Shown: positions 33,685 through 41,875, counted from the first letter of the stretch. The stretch: 64,000 bases of DNA from Acidobacteriota bacterium (GCA_027314025.1 DAHVCP010000042.1:1-64000); one strand, 5' to 3'. The notes: generated by a model from the sequence alone, not told the origin. Numbers and translations are program-made.

Positions 33685-34367
33685 ACCCGCGGGAATTCGA
33701 CCATTTGCTCGCTCAAGCCCTGGATGCCCAGGCGCCGCCGCCAGATGCGGCGCTGGCCGAGCGGATCGCCGCCGCCGTGGCGGCGGACGCCGCCGGCGGC
33801 CCATTGCCGCAAACGCGCATTCGGTGGCGGGCGTGGCTGCAAACGCCGCGCGTGTCGCGGCTCGCGGGCGCGACCGCGGCCGGTATCGTGTTGGCGTTGG
33901 CCGCCGCGTCTTGGCTTTTGGTCCCTGGCCAGCCGGCGCCGCGGCGCTTGGCGTCCGCCCCGCCAGACGCGGCCTACGCGCGGGCGCTGCTGCGCCATGC
34001 AGCCGCCGGCCCGGCTGCCGCGCCGCGGCCGAATAAGTTGGCCCAGTTGCGGCCGTCTACGTCCTCCGCGCCGCTATCGCGCCGTCTGCTTCATGCCGCG
34101 GCCCTGCGGCATGCTCGCCTGGCCCAGGTCACCGCATCCCGGCGCCATTGGCCCGCCGTGTTTCCTTCGCCCGCCCCGCCCTCGCCGCAGGAGCAGGCGC
34201 TATTGAACTTCATCGCCACCGCGCCGCCGCGCGTCGTTCGCGCCGCGCTGACCTTCCCCAAGCCCAAATGGAAATGGCCGGCGCAGGGCGGAGCTCAGAC
34301 TGGCCCCACGGGGCCGCCGGCCGGCGCCGAGCATTTTCTAAGCAGTACGGATAAAACCGAACCATGA
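33681..34367 (+). CDS. Putative membrane anti-sigma factor
   Basis: 228 aa, start overlapping the sigma stop. The N-terminal 45 residues are cytoplasmic and helical (LLAQALDAQAPPPDAALAERI), followed by one membrane segment (about 60-80, AGATAAGIVLALAAASWLLV) and a Pro/Ala/Arg-rich extracytoplasmic tail. No HxxxCxxC zinc motif is present, so it is not a classic ZAS anti-sigma. The anti-sigma role is inferred from the layout and from the coupled sigma gene. Shine-Dalgarno AAGGAAG precedes it. Confidence 0.6.
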   Translation: MNPREFDHLLAQALDAQAPPPDAALAERIAAAVAADAAGGPLPQTRIRWRAWLQTPRVSRLAGATAAGIVLALAAASWLLVPGQPAPRRLASAPPDAAYARALLRHAAAGPAAAPRPNKLAQLRPSTSSAPLSRRLLHAAALRHARLAQVTASRRHWPAVFPSPAPPSPQEQALLNFIATAPPRVVRAALTFPKPKWKWPAQGGAQTGPTGPPAGAEHFLSSTDKTEP

Positions 34368-34397
34368 TCGCCGCGGTCGCAGCCACGACTCGCCTCG

Positions 34398-34416
34398 CGG
34401 GGCCCGCGCCAAGCAA
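34398..34416 (+). repeat. R1 core fragment
   Basis: CGGGGCCCGCGCCAAGCAAT, the terminal core of R1, lies between the anti-sigma-like gene and the secreted-protein gene, so the repeat sits inside what is probably a single operon. Confidence 0.5.
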
Positions 34417-34495
34417 TGGAAGACCCGCCTGCGGCGAGGCTGCGGCCCGCGCCCATCAAATCGAAGCCGCGAGAAGAATCACCATAGGAACCAAC

Positions 34496-35053
34496 ATGAC
34501 CCCGTCCCCACGCCAATCCCGCGCCCCGATGGCTGTCGCCGCCTGCGCGGCACTGTTTCTGGCCGCCGCCCTCGCCTTGCCCGCCGCCGCGCAGAAGCCG
34601 AAACCCGCGCCCAATCCTCATCCCGCGCCCGAGCGGTTCTCCCCCCCGGCGACTTACCGCCTCGATTTCACCGTGCGTCAGTTGCGCGACGGGCGGGTGA
34701 TCAACCAGCGCCGATTCGACCTGATGGCGGCGGTGAACCAGCGCGGCGCGGAGGCGCGAAGCGAGAACTTCGTCTTCCCCTCGCACGGGCCGGCACAGCG
34801 GGTCGGCATTGAAATTTTCGCGAACCTTTCCGCCACGGGCATTGGCGTTGTTCCAACGCTCACGCTTCAGGCGCACATCACCCGCGTCGCCAGGAGAATT
34901 GGCGCCTCCGGGCCGCGGGTGGTGCATCACTTTAGCGCCACGGCTTCCGCGGCCGTGCGCGCGGGCGTGCCGGTCACGCTGGCAAAAATCAGCGATGTGA
35001 GCAGCACGGATCAGTACGAGATCATCGTCACCGCCATTCCCCAGAAGCCGTAA
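34496..35053 (+). CDS. Small exported protein of unknown function, sigma-operon partner
   Basis: 185 aa. A signal peptide (about residues 1-33, ending AAAQ) is followed by a beta-rich domain (YRLDFTVRQLRDGRVINQRR, then a hydrophobic/basic strand pattern to the end). Proteins with this look follow ECF sigma/anti-sigma pairs in other Acidobacteriota by recall, but no function is known to me. AGGAACC is a fair Shine-Dalgarno 5 nt ahead of the ATG. The 34364 start of the same frame adds 44 repeat-derived residues and is rejected. Third gene of the sigma operon. Confidence 0.65.
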   Translation: MTPSPRQSRAPMAVAACAALFLAAALALPAAAQKPKPAPNPHPAPERFSPPATYRLDFTVRQLRDGRVINQRRFDLMAAVNQRGAEARSENFVFPSHGPAQRVGIEIFANLSATGIGVVPTLTLQAHITRVARRIGASGPRVVHHFSATASAAVRAGVPVTLAKISDVSSTDQYEIIVTAIPQKP

Positions 35054-35067
35054 GGCGGCCGCGCAAA

Positions 35068-35095
35068 AAAAAACGCCCCCACCCACAGGGGCGCT
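35068..35095 (-). terminator. Terminator-like hairpin reading leftward
   Basis: Stem CGCCCC/GGGGCG with an 8-9 nt loop, preceded on the plus strand by nine A, i.e. followed by nine U on the minus strand. It faces left, so it cannot end the plus-strand operon upstream; it may block antisense transcription. Confidence 0.5.
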
Positions 35096-35196
35096 AGGCA
35101 ATGGATGATTCTCTCGGTCAGCGAGATGCGCCGGCGGCGGTTCGCGTTGCCGCCGGTCAGCCCCGCATTCAGTCCCTCAAACCCCCTGCTCCCGGC

Positions 35197-35238
35197 AAAT
35201 GCCATTAGAAATGGCAGATGGTAAAATGAAATGGCATT
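35197..35238 (+). promoter_or_regulatory. Promoter with three operator half-sites for the toxin-antitoxin pair
   Basis: ATGCCA (35199-35204), 17 nt, TAAAAT (35222-35227) is a reasonable promoter. AATGCCATT (35198-35206) is inverted relative to AATGGCATT (35230-35238), and a third AAATGGCA is at 35209-35216. The sites cover the -35 and flank the -10, as expected for antitoxin autorepression. Confidence 0.5.
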
Positions 35239-35300
35239 CGGGACGACGCTACAGGCGACGAAGCGGCGCGGCCACGAAGGGGAGCGATGAAGGTCAGCCC

Positions 35301-35573
35301 ATGAAGGTCAGCATTGACAAGGCCGGGCGCATTGTCGTGCCCAAGGCCATCCGTGACCGCCTGGGCCTTACCGCCGGGACGGAGCTCGAGATTGCCGATC
35401 AAGCGGACGCACTCATTCTCCGCCCGGCGTCCACGCAAACCGCGTGGCGGGAAGAAGACGGCATGCTCGTATTCTGCGGCGATGCTCCCGAGGGCTTCGA
35501 CTGGGAACGCATGGTGGACGCGGATCGCGAGCGCCGGATCCGAGCCATCTTGGGCCGTGAAGATCCTGTTTGA
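35301..35573 (+). CDS. AbrB/SpoVT-type antitoxin (VapB-like)
   Basis: 90 aa. The swapped-hairpin DNA-binding domain is clear: MKVSIDKAGRIVVPKAIRDR, then LGLTAGTELEIADQADALILRP. The C-terminal half (DGMLVFCGDAPEGFDWERMV) would wrap the toxin. The 34 extra upstream codons in the frame (from 35199) are promoter/operator sequence and are rejected. It overlaps the downstream PIN gene by 17 nt, so the two are co-translated. Expected role: neutralise the PIN RNase and repress the operon through the half-sites upstream. Confidence 0.88.
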   Translation: MKVSIDKAGRIVVPKAIRDRLGLTAGTELEIADQADALILRPASTQTAWREEDGMLVFCGDAPEGFDWERMVDADRERRIRAILGREDPV

Positions 35574-35997
35574 CACTAACGTTCTGGTCGCCGCGACCGT
35601 TGCCCGGCACCCCCACCACCTTTCCTGCTTTGCGGCGTTGCGGCAGGCGCGGGAGCGGGTGGTTGAAGCCGTGCTTTGCACCCATGCCATCGCGGAGGCG
35701 TATGCCGTGCTGACGGCCGCGCCGTTCTCGCCGCGCATTTCGCCGGCGCGCGCCATTCAAATCGCCGAGCAGGAGTGGCTGCCGCATCTCCAGGCGGTCG
35801 CCTTGGAGGCCGGCGACTATCTTGCCGCCGCGCGCCTGTGCGCGCAGGGTGGATGGGTCAGCGGCGCCATCTATGACGCCATGCACATTCGCGCCGCGGA
35901 GCGCGCCGGCTGCGAGCGCATCTGGACCCTGGATGTCCGCCATTTTCTCTGCCTGGCGCCGGAGTGGGCGGGGCGGATTACCCCGCCGCTGGCATAA
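35557..35997 (+). CDS. PIN-domain RNase toxin (VapC-like)
   Basis: 146 aa, GTG start inside the antitoxin gene. PIN acids are seen: D in KILFDTNVL, E in THAIAEAYAVL, D in AIYDAMHIRAA and D in WTLDVRHF. VapC toxins cut tRNA or rRNA. All four metal-binding positions look filled, so the toxin should be active, unlike the PIN protein at 41327. It is the second gene of a VapBC-type module. Confidence 0.88.
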   Translation: MKILFDTNVLVAATVARHPHHLSCFAALRQARERVVEAVLCTHAIAEAYAVLTAAPFSPRISPARAIQIAEQEWLPHLQAVALEAGDYLAAARLCAQGGWVSGAIYDAMHIRAAERAGCERIWTLDVRHFLCLAPEWAGRITPPLA

Positions 35998-36005
35998 TCG
36001 CCGCG

Positions 36006-37052
36006 ATGGCTCCGATGGACCGCGATCTGCGCCGCCGCCTGCGGCTGCTGCCCAAGGCCGAGCTGCACCTGCACCTGGAAGGCGTGCTCAACCCCGCCGA
36101 TCTGTTGGCGCTTTCCCAGCGCCATGACTTCCCCTTCGGCTTGCGCGATCTCGCCGCCTGCCGCCACCTGTACACGTTCTCCGATTTCCCCGGCTTCATC
36201 CAGGCCATCAAGACCGCCAGCCAGCATCTGATCGCCCCGGAGGATTACGCCTGGGCGGTGGAGCAGATGGCTCGCCGGCTGGCGGCCCAGGGCATCGTCT
36301 ACGCAGAGGTCTTCATTTCCATCGGCATCCTGCACTGGAAGCGGATGGCGGCCGCGCCGGTGTGGGAGGCGATCGAGGCCGCGCGCCGCCAGGCGGAGGC
36401 GCGCCACGGCCTGCGGCTGGCGTGGATTTTCGATGCCGTGCGCCAGTTCGGCGCCGATGCCGCCGACCGCGTTCTGGATGAGGCGATCTTGCGCCGCGCC
36501 AGTGGCCCGGTGGTGGCCATTGGCATCGGCGGGGATGAGGTCGCCGGGCCGGCGGAATGGTTCACCGGCGTTTATGCCCGTGCCCGCGCCGCCGGCATCG
36601 GCGGCACCGCCCATGCCGGGGAAACCGGCGGGCCGGAGTCCGTGCGGGCGGCGCTCGACCAGCTGCAAGTCCGCCGCATCGGCCATGGTCTGGCCGCCGC
36701 CCAGGATGCGGATTTGCTCGCGCGGTTGGCGGCGGCGGAGGTATATCTCGACATTTGTACAATCTCCAATCAAAAGACCGGCTGTTGTGCCGCCATCACC
36801 GCCCATCCGGTGCAGATACTCGACAGTAGTAGTATAAAATGGAGTCCGGGCAGCGACGACCCCGGCATTTTCGGCAGCTCATTGCTGAAGGAAATCTACA
36901 ATTGTCACGAAAATTTGGGCCTGCTCTGGCCGTCCCTGCGCCGGGCCCTGCGCAACGGCTTCCGCGGCTCGTTCCTGGCCGCTGCCGAACGGGACGCCTA
37001 TCTGGCCCGCTTCGACGCCGCCTGGCGAGAGTTGGGTCTACCGACCGACTGA
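36006..37052 (+). CDS. Adenosine/adenine deaminase family protein
   Basis: 348 aa amidohydrolase of the adenosine deaminase group, which deaminates purine nucleosides or bases. The zinc site and catalytic residues are present: HLHLE near residue 23, HAGE, IGHG and SDDP near the C-terminus. The bacterial ADA hallmark SNxxT appears as ISNQKTG. An unusually AT-rich stretch (36,765-36,900) encodes the segment leading up to SDDP, where the family's variable loop is SSSIKWSPG. CATAAT lies 7 nt before the ATG; no Shine-Dalgarno. The VapC gene ends 9 nt upstream, but a separate promoter is likely. Confidence 0.88.
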   Translation: MAPMDRDLRRRLRLLPKAELHLHLEGVLNPADLLALSQRHDFPFGLRDLAACRHLYTFSDFPGFIQAIKTASQHLIAPEDYAWAVEQMARRLAAQGIVYAEVFISIGILHWKRMAAAPVWEAIEAARRQAEARHGLRLAWIFDAVRQFGADAADRVLDEAILRRASGPVVAIGIGGDEVAGPAEWFTGVYARARAAGIGGTAHAGETGGPESVRAALDQLQVRRIGHGLAAAQDADLLARLAAAEVYLDICTISNQKTGCCAAITAHPVQILDSSSIKWSPGSDDPGIFGSSLLKEIYNCHENLGLLWPSLRRALRNGFRGSFLAAAERDAYLARFDAAWRELGLPTD

Positions 37053-37100
37053 ATGCGTGCCGTCCGACTGAACACCTGCCGTCCGGCCCCGGCCGGCAAA

Positions 37101-37258
37101 ATCCGACAGGCGAGGACGCCCATCCCACGATCTTCGCGCCGAGCGCGGCAGTAGGGTAGCCGTCCCGGCTGCCCGGCGGAGCCGCCGTCCCCGGCTGCCG
37201 AAAAAGGCGGACAGGCGAGGACGCACGCCCATCCCACTTTCTCCGCGCCGAGCGCACC
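37101..37258. repeat. R2 repeat, two units
   Basis: Two further copies of the GACAGGCGAGGACGCCCATC block (37105 and 37210; the second is interrupted by an extra ACGC) flank one GGCTGCCCGGCGGAGCCGCC minisatellite unit. Same family as 23,990-24,465. Confidence 0.85.
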
Positions 37259-38455
37259 CTAGGACCCGGAGGGGGTCTGCACCGCCCGGGCGCGGCGGAT
37301 GCGCGTGGCGATGGCAGGGTGGGAATAGAACAGAATCTCCTTCCAGCGCGGCGGTTCCACCTCGGCTAGATTCCGCCGCGCCAGGCGCTCCAGCCCGGCG
37401 ATCAGCGGCTCCGGCCGGCCCATGGCCATGAACGAATAATCGTCCGCTTGCCGTTCCATATGGCGGGAAAAGGCGTTGCCCAGCGGCAATAGCAGCACGC
37501 CCAGCACCGCCGCCACCAGCAGCAGCAGCGGCAAGCCGGCGACATCCGCGATCCCCGACAAATGTAAACGTTGCGCCAGGTCCAACAACACGCGATTGGC
37601 CACCCAGAAGCCAAAGAGGCTTAATACCGACTGCACCGCCAGCCCCTGCCAGACATGGTGATGGACATGGTGCCCGAGTTCATGCGCCAGCACCGCTTCG
37701 ATCTCCTCGGCCGGGGCGTCGCCCAGCAGGGTGTCGCTGACCAGGATTCGCCGCGTTGCCCCCCAGCCGGCCAAGGCGGCGTTCGCCTTGCTGGTTTTGT
37801 CCCCCAACTTCCACTCATAGACGCCGCGCACCCGCGTCTTGGCCCGGGCGCAGAGCGCCTCCAGGCGGGTGATCAGTTCGGCCTCGGCGGGATCGTCCGG
37901 CGACAGCGGTCGGAAGCGATAAAACAGCGGGAACAACAGCACCGGCGCCAACTGCGCCATCAGCACCACGAACGCAAGGAATCCCGCCCACGCCCACAGC
38001 CACCACAGCGCCGGCGCGGCCCGCAACAAGGCGTAGACCAGCTCCACCGCCAGCAAGCCCAAGCCGGCTTCCAGCGCCAGGCCCTTGGCTTGGTCACCCC
38101 ACCATCCGCGCCAGCCCTGCCGGTTCAATCCAAAGCGATTCTCCAAACGGCGCGAGGCCAGGGAGAAGGGCAGCCCCGGCAATTTGAGTCCGGCTCCGAA
38201 CAGCAGGGTGTAGGCCAGGATCAGGAGCCAGGGCGAATGCCGGGTCCAATCCGCCCAGGGCCACCGCCCCAGACCATCGGCCAGCGCCAGGCTGGCGCCG
38301 GAAAATACAAAAACCGCCAGCGCCGCCAGATCCACCCCGGTGCCGGCCAGACTCAAGCGCAGATGGGCGCGAGCATAAGCCCGCGCGGCGGCGGGATCGG
38401 GCGGCGGGGAGGCATGAGGCGCGGCGGATGCAGACGAAGTCGGGAGGTCCGGCAT
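37259..38455 (-). CDS. Integral-membrane M48 metalloprotease (Ste24/CaaX-type)
   Basis: 398 aa. Five or more membrane helices; the zinc motif HELGHHVHHH (HExxH) is near residue 255 and the third ligand region ERQADDYSF follows after two helices. This arrangement is that of Ste24-like peptidases. Such bacterial enzymes are envelope quality-control proteases; the eukaryotic CaaX substrate does not apply. The frame is open upstream to 38536, but ATG 38455 gives the natural N-terminus. A GATAAT hexamer lies 13 nt ahead of it. It has no operon partner. Confidence 0.88.
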   Translation of the reverse strand: MPDLPTSSASAAPHASPPPDPAAARAYARAHLRLSLAGTGVDLAALAVFVFSGASLALADGLGRWPWADWTRHSPWLLILAYTLLFGAGLKLPGLPFSLASRRLENRFGLNRQGWRGWWGDQAKGLALEAGLGLLAVELVYALLRAAPALWWLWAWAGFLAFVVLMAQLAPVLLFPLFYRFRPLSPDDPAEAELITRLEALCARAKTRVRGVYEWKLGDKTSKANAALAGWGATRRILVSDTLLGDAPAEEIEAVLAHELGHHVHHHVWQGLAVQSVLSLFGFWVANRVLLDLAQRLHLSGIADVAGLPLLLLVAAVLGVLLLPLGNAFSRHMERQADDYSFMAMGRPEPLIAGLERLARRNLAEVEPPRWKEILFYSHPAIATRIRRARAVQTPSGS

Positions 38456-38580
38456 ATGGCTAGCCCCAATTATCGCCCCCGGCCCGCGCCAATCCTGCTC
38501 GCACCGCGGCGGCACGTCTAACCCGGGCCTCCTCATCGGCCCGTCCGGGGTGGTGCGCCCTGGTGCGGTAATACCTCCCG

Positions 38581-38840
38581 CCCCGTGGAATGGGCTTTAG
38601 CCCGTGTGGCGGTGAACGCCGACGGCCCGCTGGCCATCTGCCGGCCTCCCGTCCCGTGGAATGGGCTTTAGCCCGTGTGGCGGCGAGCTTCAGCCCGCCG
38701 CGTCGCAGCGCCAGCACGGAGCCTGGCGTACCCAGCGCCTCCCGGCGCCAAGCGGGCTGCGCGGCGCGGCCGCGCTGGGACCCGCGCCAGGCAACGCCGG
38801 CTGCGCGGCGCGGCCGCGCTGGGACCCGCGCCAGGCCGCC
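38581..38840. repeat. Mixed R3-like and R1-core repeats
   Basis: CCGTGGAATGGGCTTTAGCC is repeated at 38581 and 38654. CGCGCTGGGACCCGCGCCAGG occurs twice (about 38772 and 38816) with CGGCTGCGCGGCGCGGC before each copy, i.e. a 43-44-bp tandem duplication of an R1 end. The space 38,456-39,007 has no gene. Confidence 0.7.
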
Positions 38841-39007
38841 GCCTCGCCGGCGCATGTCCACGCTTCCCGGGCGGGAGGCGCCGCATGATGCGCGCCGGGT
38901 CGCTGCTTGGCGGTTGCCAAAAGCCGCACCCCGGGCACCAAATGGACAGCCCCGGAAGCGCCTTTTTCGTCTGAAGTAGTGGGGATTCCTGCTATTCTGC
39001 CGAATTA

Positions 39008-40108
39008 ATGTCCAAGCCCCCCGCCAAATCGGAAGAGTTCTGTGCGGTTATTTTGGCCGGCGGCCGCGGCACCCGTTTCTGGCCTCGCAGCCGCCGTCAT
39101 GCGGCCAAGCAGGTGCTCAATATCATGGGCGAGGGGACCATGCTGGAGCAGACCCTCGCTCGCCTGGCGCCCCTGGCCAAGCCCGAAAACACCTGGATCA
39201 TCACCAGCCGGGAACTACGCGGGGCGGTGCTGCGCCAATCCCCCCGGGTGCCCGCCCAGCAGGTGATTGCCGAACCCGTCGGGCGCAATACGGCCGCCGC
39301 CATCGCGCTCGGCGCGGAGCTGATTTTGCGCACTCGCGGCGACGTGCCGATGGGGGTTTTCCCCGCTGATCACGTCATCGAACACCCGCAAAAATTCCAA
39401 GCCATCATCCGCAACGGCGTTGGCGAGGCGCGGCGGCCGGGGCGTTTGGTGGTGCTCGGCATTCCTCCCTCGCGTCCGGAGACTGGCTACGGCTATATCG
39501 AGGTGGTGGAGGAGCCCCACCGGCGCGAACCGCCGCCGGTATACCGGGTGCGGCGGTTTGTCGAAAAGCCCGATCTGCCCCATGCCCGGGAGTTTGTCGC
39601 CGCGGGGAATTACTATTGGAACGCCGGTATCTTCATCTGGCGGGCCTCGGCTATCTTGGAAGCCCTCGCCGAGCATCTGCCGGAGATTTCCGAGCGGCTG
39701 CGCCGCGTCGCCGAGGCGCCGCGCTCCAAGTTCACCGCCGCGCTGGAGCGCTGGTATCCCGGCTGCCAAAACATCTCGATTGATTACGGCGTGCTGGAAA
39801 AAGCCCGCGGCCTGGTCTGCTTGCCGGCTGGCGGCATGGGCTGGAACGACCTGGGAAGCTGGTCGGCGCTGTACGAGGAGCTGGCGCCGGGGGGCGGAAC
39901 CGTCACCCAAGGCGGCAACGTCGTGGAACTGGATGCGGCCAACAACTTCGTGCAAGCGCCGGGCAAAACGGTGGCGTTGATTGGCGTGAAGGATCTAGTC
40001 GTGGTGGAAACGCCGGATGCGCTGTTGATCGTGCCGCGCGCGCAGGCGCAAAAGGTCGGCCGCCTGGTCGCCGAACTGGAAAAGCAAGGCCGCGACAAGC
40101 TGCTGTAA
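39008..40108 (+). CDS. manC: Mannose-1-phosphate guanylyltransferase
   Basis: 366 aa nucleotidyltransferase making GDP-mannose from mannose-1-phosphate and GTP, for capsule, LPS or glycan synthesis. Features: CAVILAGGRGTRFWPRSR, EPVGRNTAAAIALGAE, GVFPADHVIEHP, FVEKPDLPHA, WNAGIFIWRA and the final WNDLGSW. It is the short form without the C-terminal isomerase domain. No isomerase or phosphomannomutase lies adjacent. TATTCT is 9 nt upstream of the ATG and there is no Shine-Dalgarno, suggesting leaderless translation. Confidence 0.94.
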   Translation: MSKPPAKSEEFCAVILAGGRGTRFWPRSRRHAAKQVLNIMGEGTMLEQTLARLAPLAKPENTWIITSRELRGAVLRQSPRVPAQQVIAEPVGRNTAAAIALGAELILRTRGDVPMGVFPADHVIEHPQKFQAIIRNGVGEARRPGRLVVLGIPPSRPETGYGYIEVVEEPHRREPPPVYRVRRFVEKPDLPHAREFVAAGNYYWNAGIFIWRASAILEALAEHLPEISERLRRVAEAPRSKFTAALERWYPGCQNISIDYGVLEKARGLVCLPAGGMGWNDLGSWSALYEELAPGGGTVTQGGNVVELDAANNFVQAPGKTVALIGVKDLVVVETPDALLIVPRAQAQKVGRLVAELEKQGRDKLL

Positions 40109-40264
40109 GCCGCGGGTCCGCCGCGGTCGCCACGCCGTCGTCGTTCGCCGGGCGCGCGGCGCGCCGTCGCCGGGTGCGGAGGTCGCCGGAGGGCCCGGTT
40201 CCGGCGGCTCCTGCTAAACTAGGGTCCGAGCCCTGCATTCCTGTTTCGTGGGGCCATTTTTCCC

Positions 40265-40343
<79 letters not shown>

Positions 40344-40371
40344 TTCTCCCGTCTCCCTCGCGCCAACCGCC

Positions 40372-40605
40372 GTGTCCCGTCCCGCCTCCCTCAGCCGCAC
40401 CGCCACCGTCTGGGTTGGTTTGGCCGCATTTTGCCTCGGCTCGGCTCTTTGGCTGTTTCCCGCACTGCCCGCCGTACCCGCCGGCGCAGGGGGCGCCGCC
40501 GCCGTGCATTATCCCTGGACTGCGGGCTTTGGACTGGGCCTCACCCTGCTGGGCGTAGCGCTCCTGTTGCTGGCCCGCTGGCTGCCGCGCGCCGCCGGCC
40601 GATAA
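40372..40605 (+). CDS. Small two-helix membrane protein
   Basis: 77 aa, GTG start 30 nt after the tRNA. Two hydrophobic segments (about 13-33 and 52-69) separated by a Gly/Ala loop, ending in WLPRAAGR. No recognisable motif. The absence of a Shine-Dalgarno and the GC-biased composition leave open that it is a spurious ORF. Confidence 0.4.
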   Translation: MSRPASLSRTATVWVGLAAFCLGSALWLFPALPAVPAGAGGAAAVHYPWTAGFGLGLTLLGVALLLLARWLPRAAGR

Positions 40606-40654
40606 GCCCCCATGCGCCTGCGCTGGGCACGTGGAATCGGGCGTCCGTCTGTCC

Positions 40655-40840
40655 GTTGCCGCCGCCCGGAGGGCGACGCGACGCAGGGCTGGAGCCCCAC
40701 CCCACGCACGGGCGCACGTGGGGTATGCCTCTGCGTGCGGTCGCGCTCCGCGCGGCCGGGTCCAGCGCGAGGGGCAGCGCCTAAAGCCCGCCGCCCGGAG
40801 GGCGACGCTACGCCGGGCAGGAGCCCTACCCCACCTTCGG
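40655..40840. repeat. R5 repeats, two copies
   Basis: GCCGCCCGGAGGGCGACG occurs at 40658 and 40788; the first is followed by CGACGCAGGGCTGGAGCCCC, the second by CTACGCCGGGCAGGAGCCCT. Reverse complements of the same block are at 29,806-29,850. Part of the gene-free 40,606-41,044. Confidence 0.75.
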
Positions 40841-40920
40841 CAGCGGCGCCGCGCGGCGCCGGGGCATTTCTGGTAAACAGCGGGCGGCGATTGCCGGCGA
40901 GCGGCAGACCCCGCGCCGCT

Positions 40921-41005
40921 ACTATGGCCATATTGGGGGCCATATCCGGGGCCATATCGGGGGCGATGTCGGGGCCCAATTCGGGTTCGTGTCAGGACCC
41001 GAATT
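40921..41005. repeat. Short tandem repeat followed by a long hairpin
   Basis: About five copies of a 15-bp unit built on GGGGCCATATC (40921-40975), decaying at the 3' end, run directly into an inverted repeat (GGCCCAATTCGGGT / ACCCGAATTCGGGCC, 40974-41012) with a 10-nt loop. It is just upstream of the RHH/PIN module. Confidence 0.75.
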
Positions 41006-41044
41006 CGGGCCACTCGGACCTGATTCCCGCGCCGGAGTTCGCAC

Positions 41045-41323
41045 ATGCTCAAGGTCACTTTCACCCTCGACGACGCCACTATCGCCCGGCTGGAGCGCAC
41101 TGCCCGCCGCCTGGGCGTGGCGAAAAGCGCCGTGGTGCGGGAAGCCGTGCTGGAATACGAATCCCGGGCGGATCAGCTGATGGATTCCGAGCAAGCCCGC
41201 CTGTTGGCGGCGGTGGATCGCATAGCGCGCCGCGCGCCGACACGCACGCAAGAGCAACTGGATGAGGAATTGGCCAGCCTGCGCGCGGCCCGCCGTGGCG
41301 CCGGTGCCGCCGGCGGAGCATAG
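41045..41323 (+). CDS. Ribbon-helix-helix (CopG-like) antitoxin
   Basis: 92 aa. The RHH DNA-binding domain occupies the first 45 residues (KVTFTLDDATIARLERTARR, then LGVAKSAVVREAVLEY). The C-terminal half is helical and charged, as in antitoxins that embrace PIN toxins. A fair Shine-Dalgarno (GGAG) is 9 nt upstream. The next gene starts 3 nt after its stop. A hairpin and tandem repeat upstream may act in its regulation. Confidence 0.82.
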   Translation: MLKVTFTLDDATIARLERTARRLGVAKSAVVREAVLEYESRADQLMDSEQARLLAAVDRIARRAPTRTQEQLDEELASLRAARRGAGAAGGA

Positions 41324-41326
41324 GCC

Positions 41327-41698
41327 ATGATCCTGCTCGACACCTCCGTACTGTTGGCGGCGCTGACCGGTCCCCGGCCGATGCTGCCCGAACTGCGGCG
41401 CCGCTTCGCCGCCGGCGAGCGCCTGGCCGTGCCCGCGCTGGTGCTGTTCGATTGGCGGCTGGGCCCGCGCACGGCGGAGGAACTGGCCTGCCAAGAGGAG
41501 CTCTTCCCCGCCGCCGCCGCGCTGCCGTTCGCCGCGGAAGATGCCGCGCTGGCCGCGGAGCTGTTCAAGCAAATTCCGCCCGGGAATACCGGCGCCATGG
41601 CGGTCGCCATCGCCGCCTGCGCCATCCGCCAAGAAGCGGCGTTATGGACGCTCCAGCCGGAGGAGTTTGCCGCCATTCCCCACCTGCGGCTGGCCTAG
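41327..41698 (+). CDS. PIN-domain toxin, possibly catalytically impaired
   Basis: 123 aa. The first PIN acid is present (ILLDTSVL). The expected Glu in the second motif reads D (LVLFDWRLG). The third motif, normally D before LLIAA, reads GAMAVAIAACA, lacking the Asp, and the fourth reads TLQPEEF. Since the third acid helps bind the metal, RNase activity is doubtful. Coupled to the RHH antitoxin, so it is formally a type II toxin-antitoxin module. Confidence 0.75.
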   Translation: MILLDTSVLLAALTGPRPMLPELRRRFAAGERLAVPALVLFDWRLGPRTAEELACQEELFPAAAALPFAAEDAALAAELFKQIPPGNTGAMAVAIAACAIRQEAALWTLQPEEFAAIPHLRLA

Positions 41699-41875
41699 GC
41701 GCGCGCTGCGCAAATTCTTCCTTGCCGGCGTCCAAAAGAGGTAAAAGGTGCCAACGACTCCATTAGAAAGTGGCTCATTTAATGGATTGCACTGTGTTTT
41801 CAGCTATTTACGCCGGATGCGGCTTGGCCCTCCGGATGCACGATCCAGATTCGCTGTAGCCCAAGGGAGGGCGCC

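Noticed and set aside
40509-40979. Minus-strand ORF with a PDMAPDMAP repeat
   Set aside because: It translates the 15-bp tandem repeat and the R5 repeats; nothing else supports a gene.
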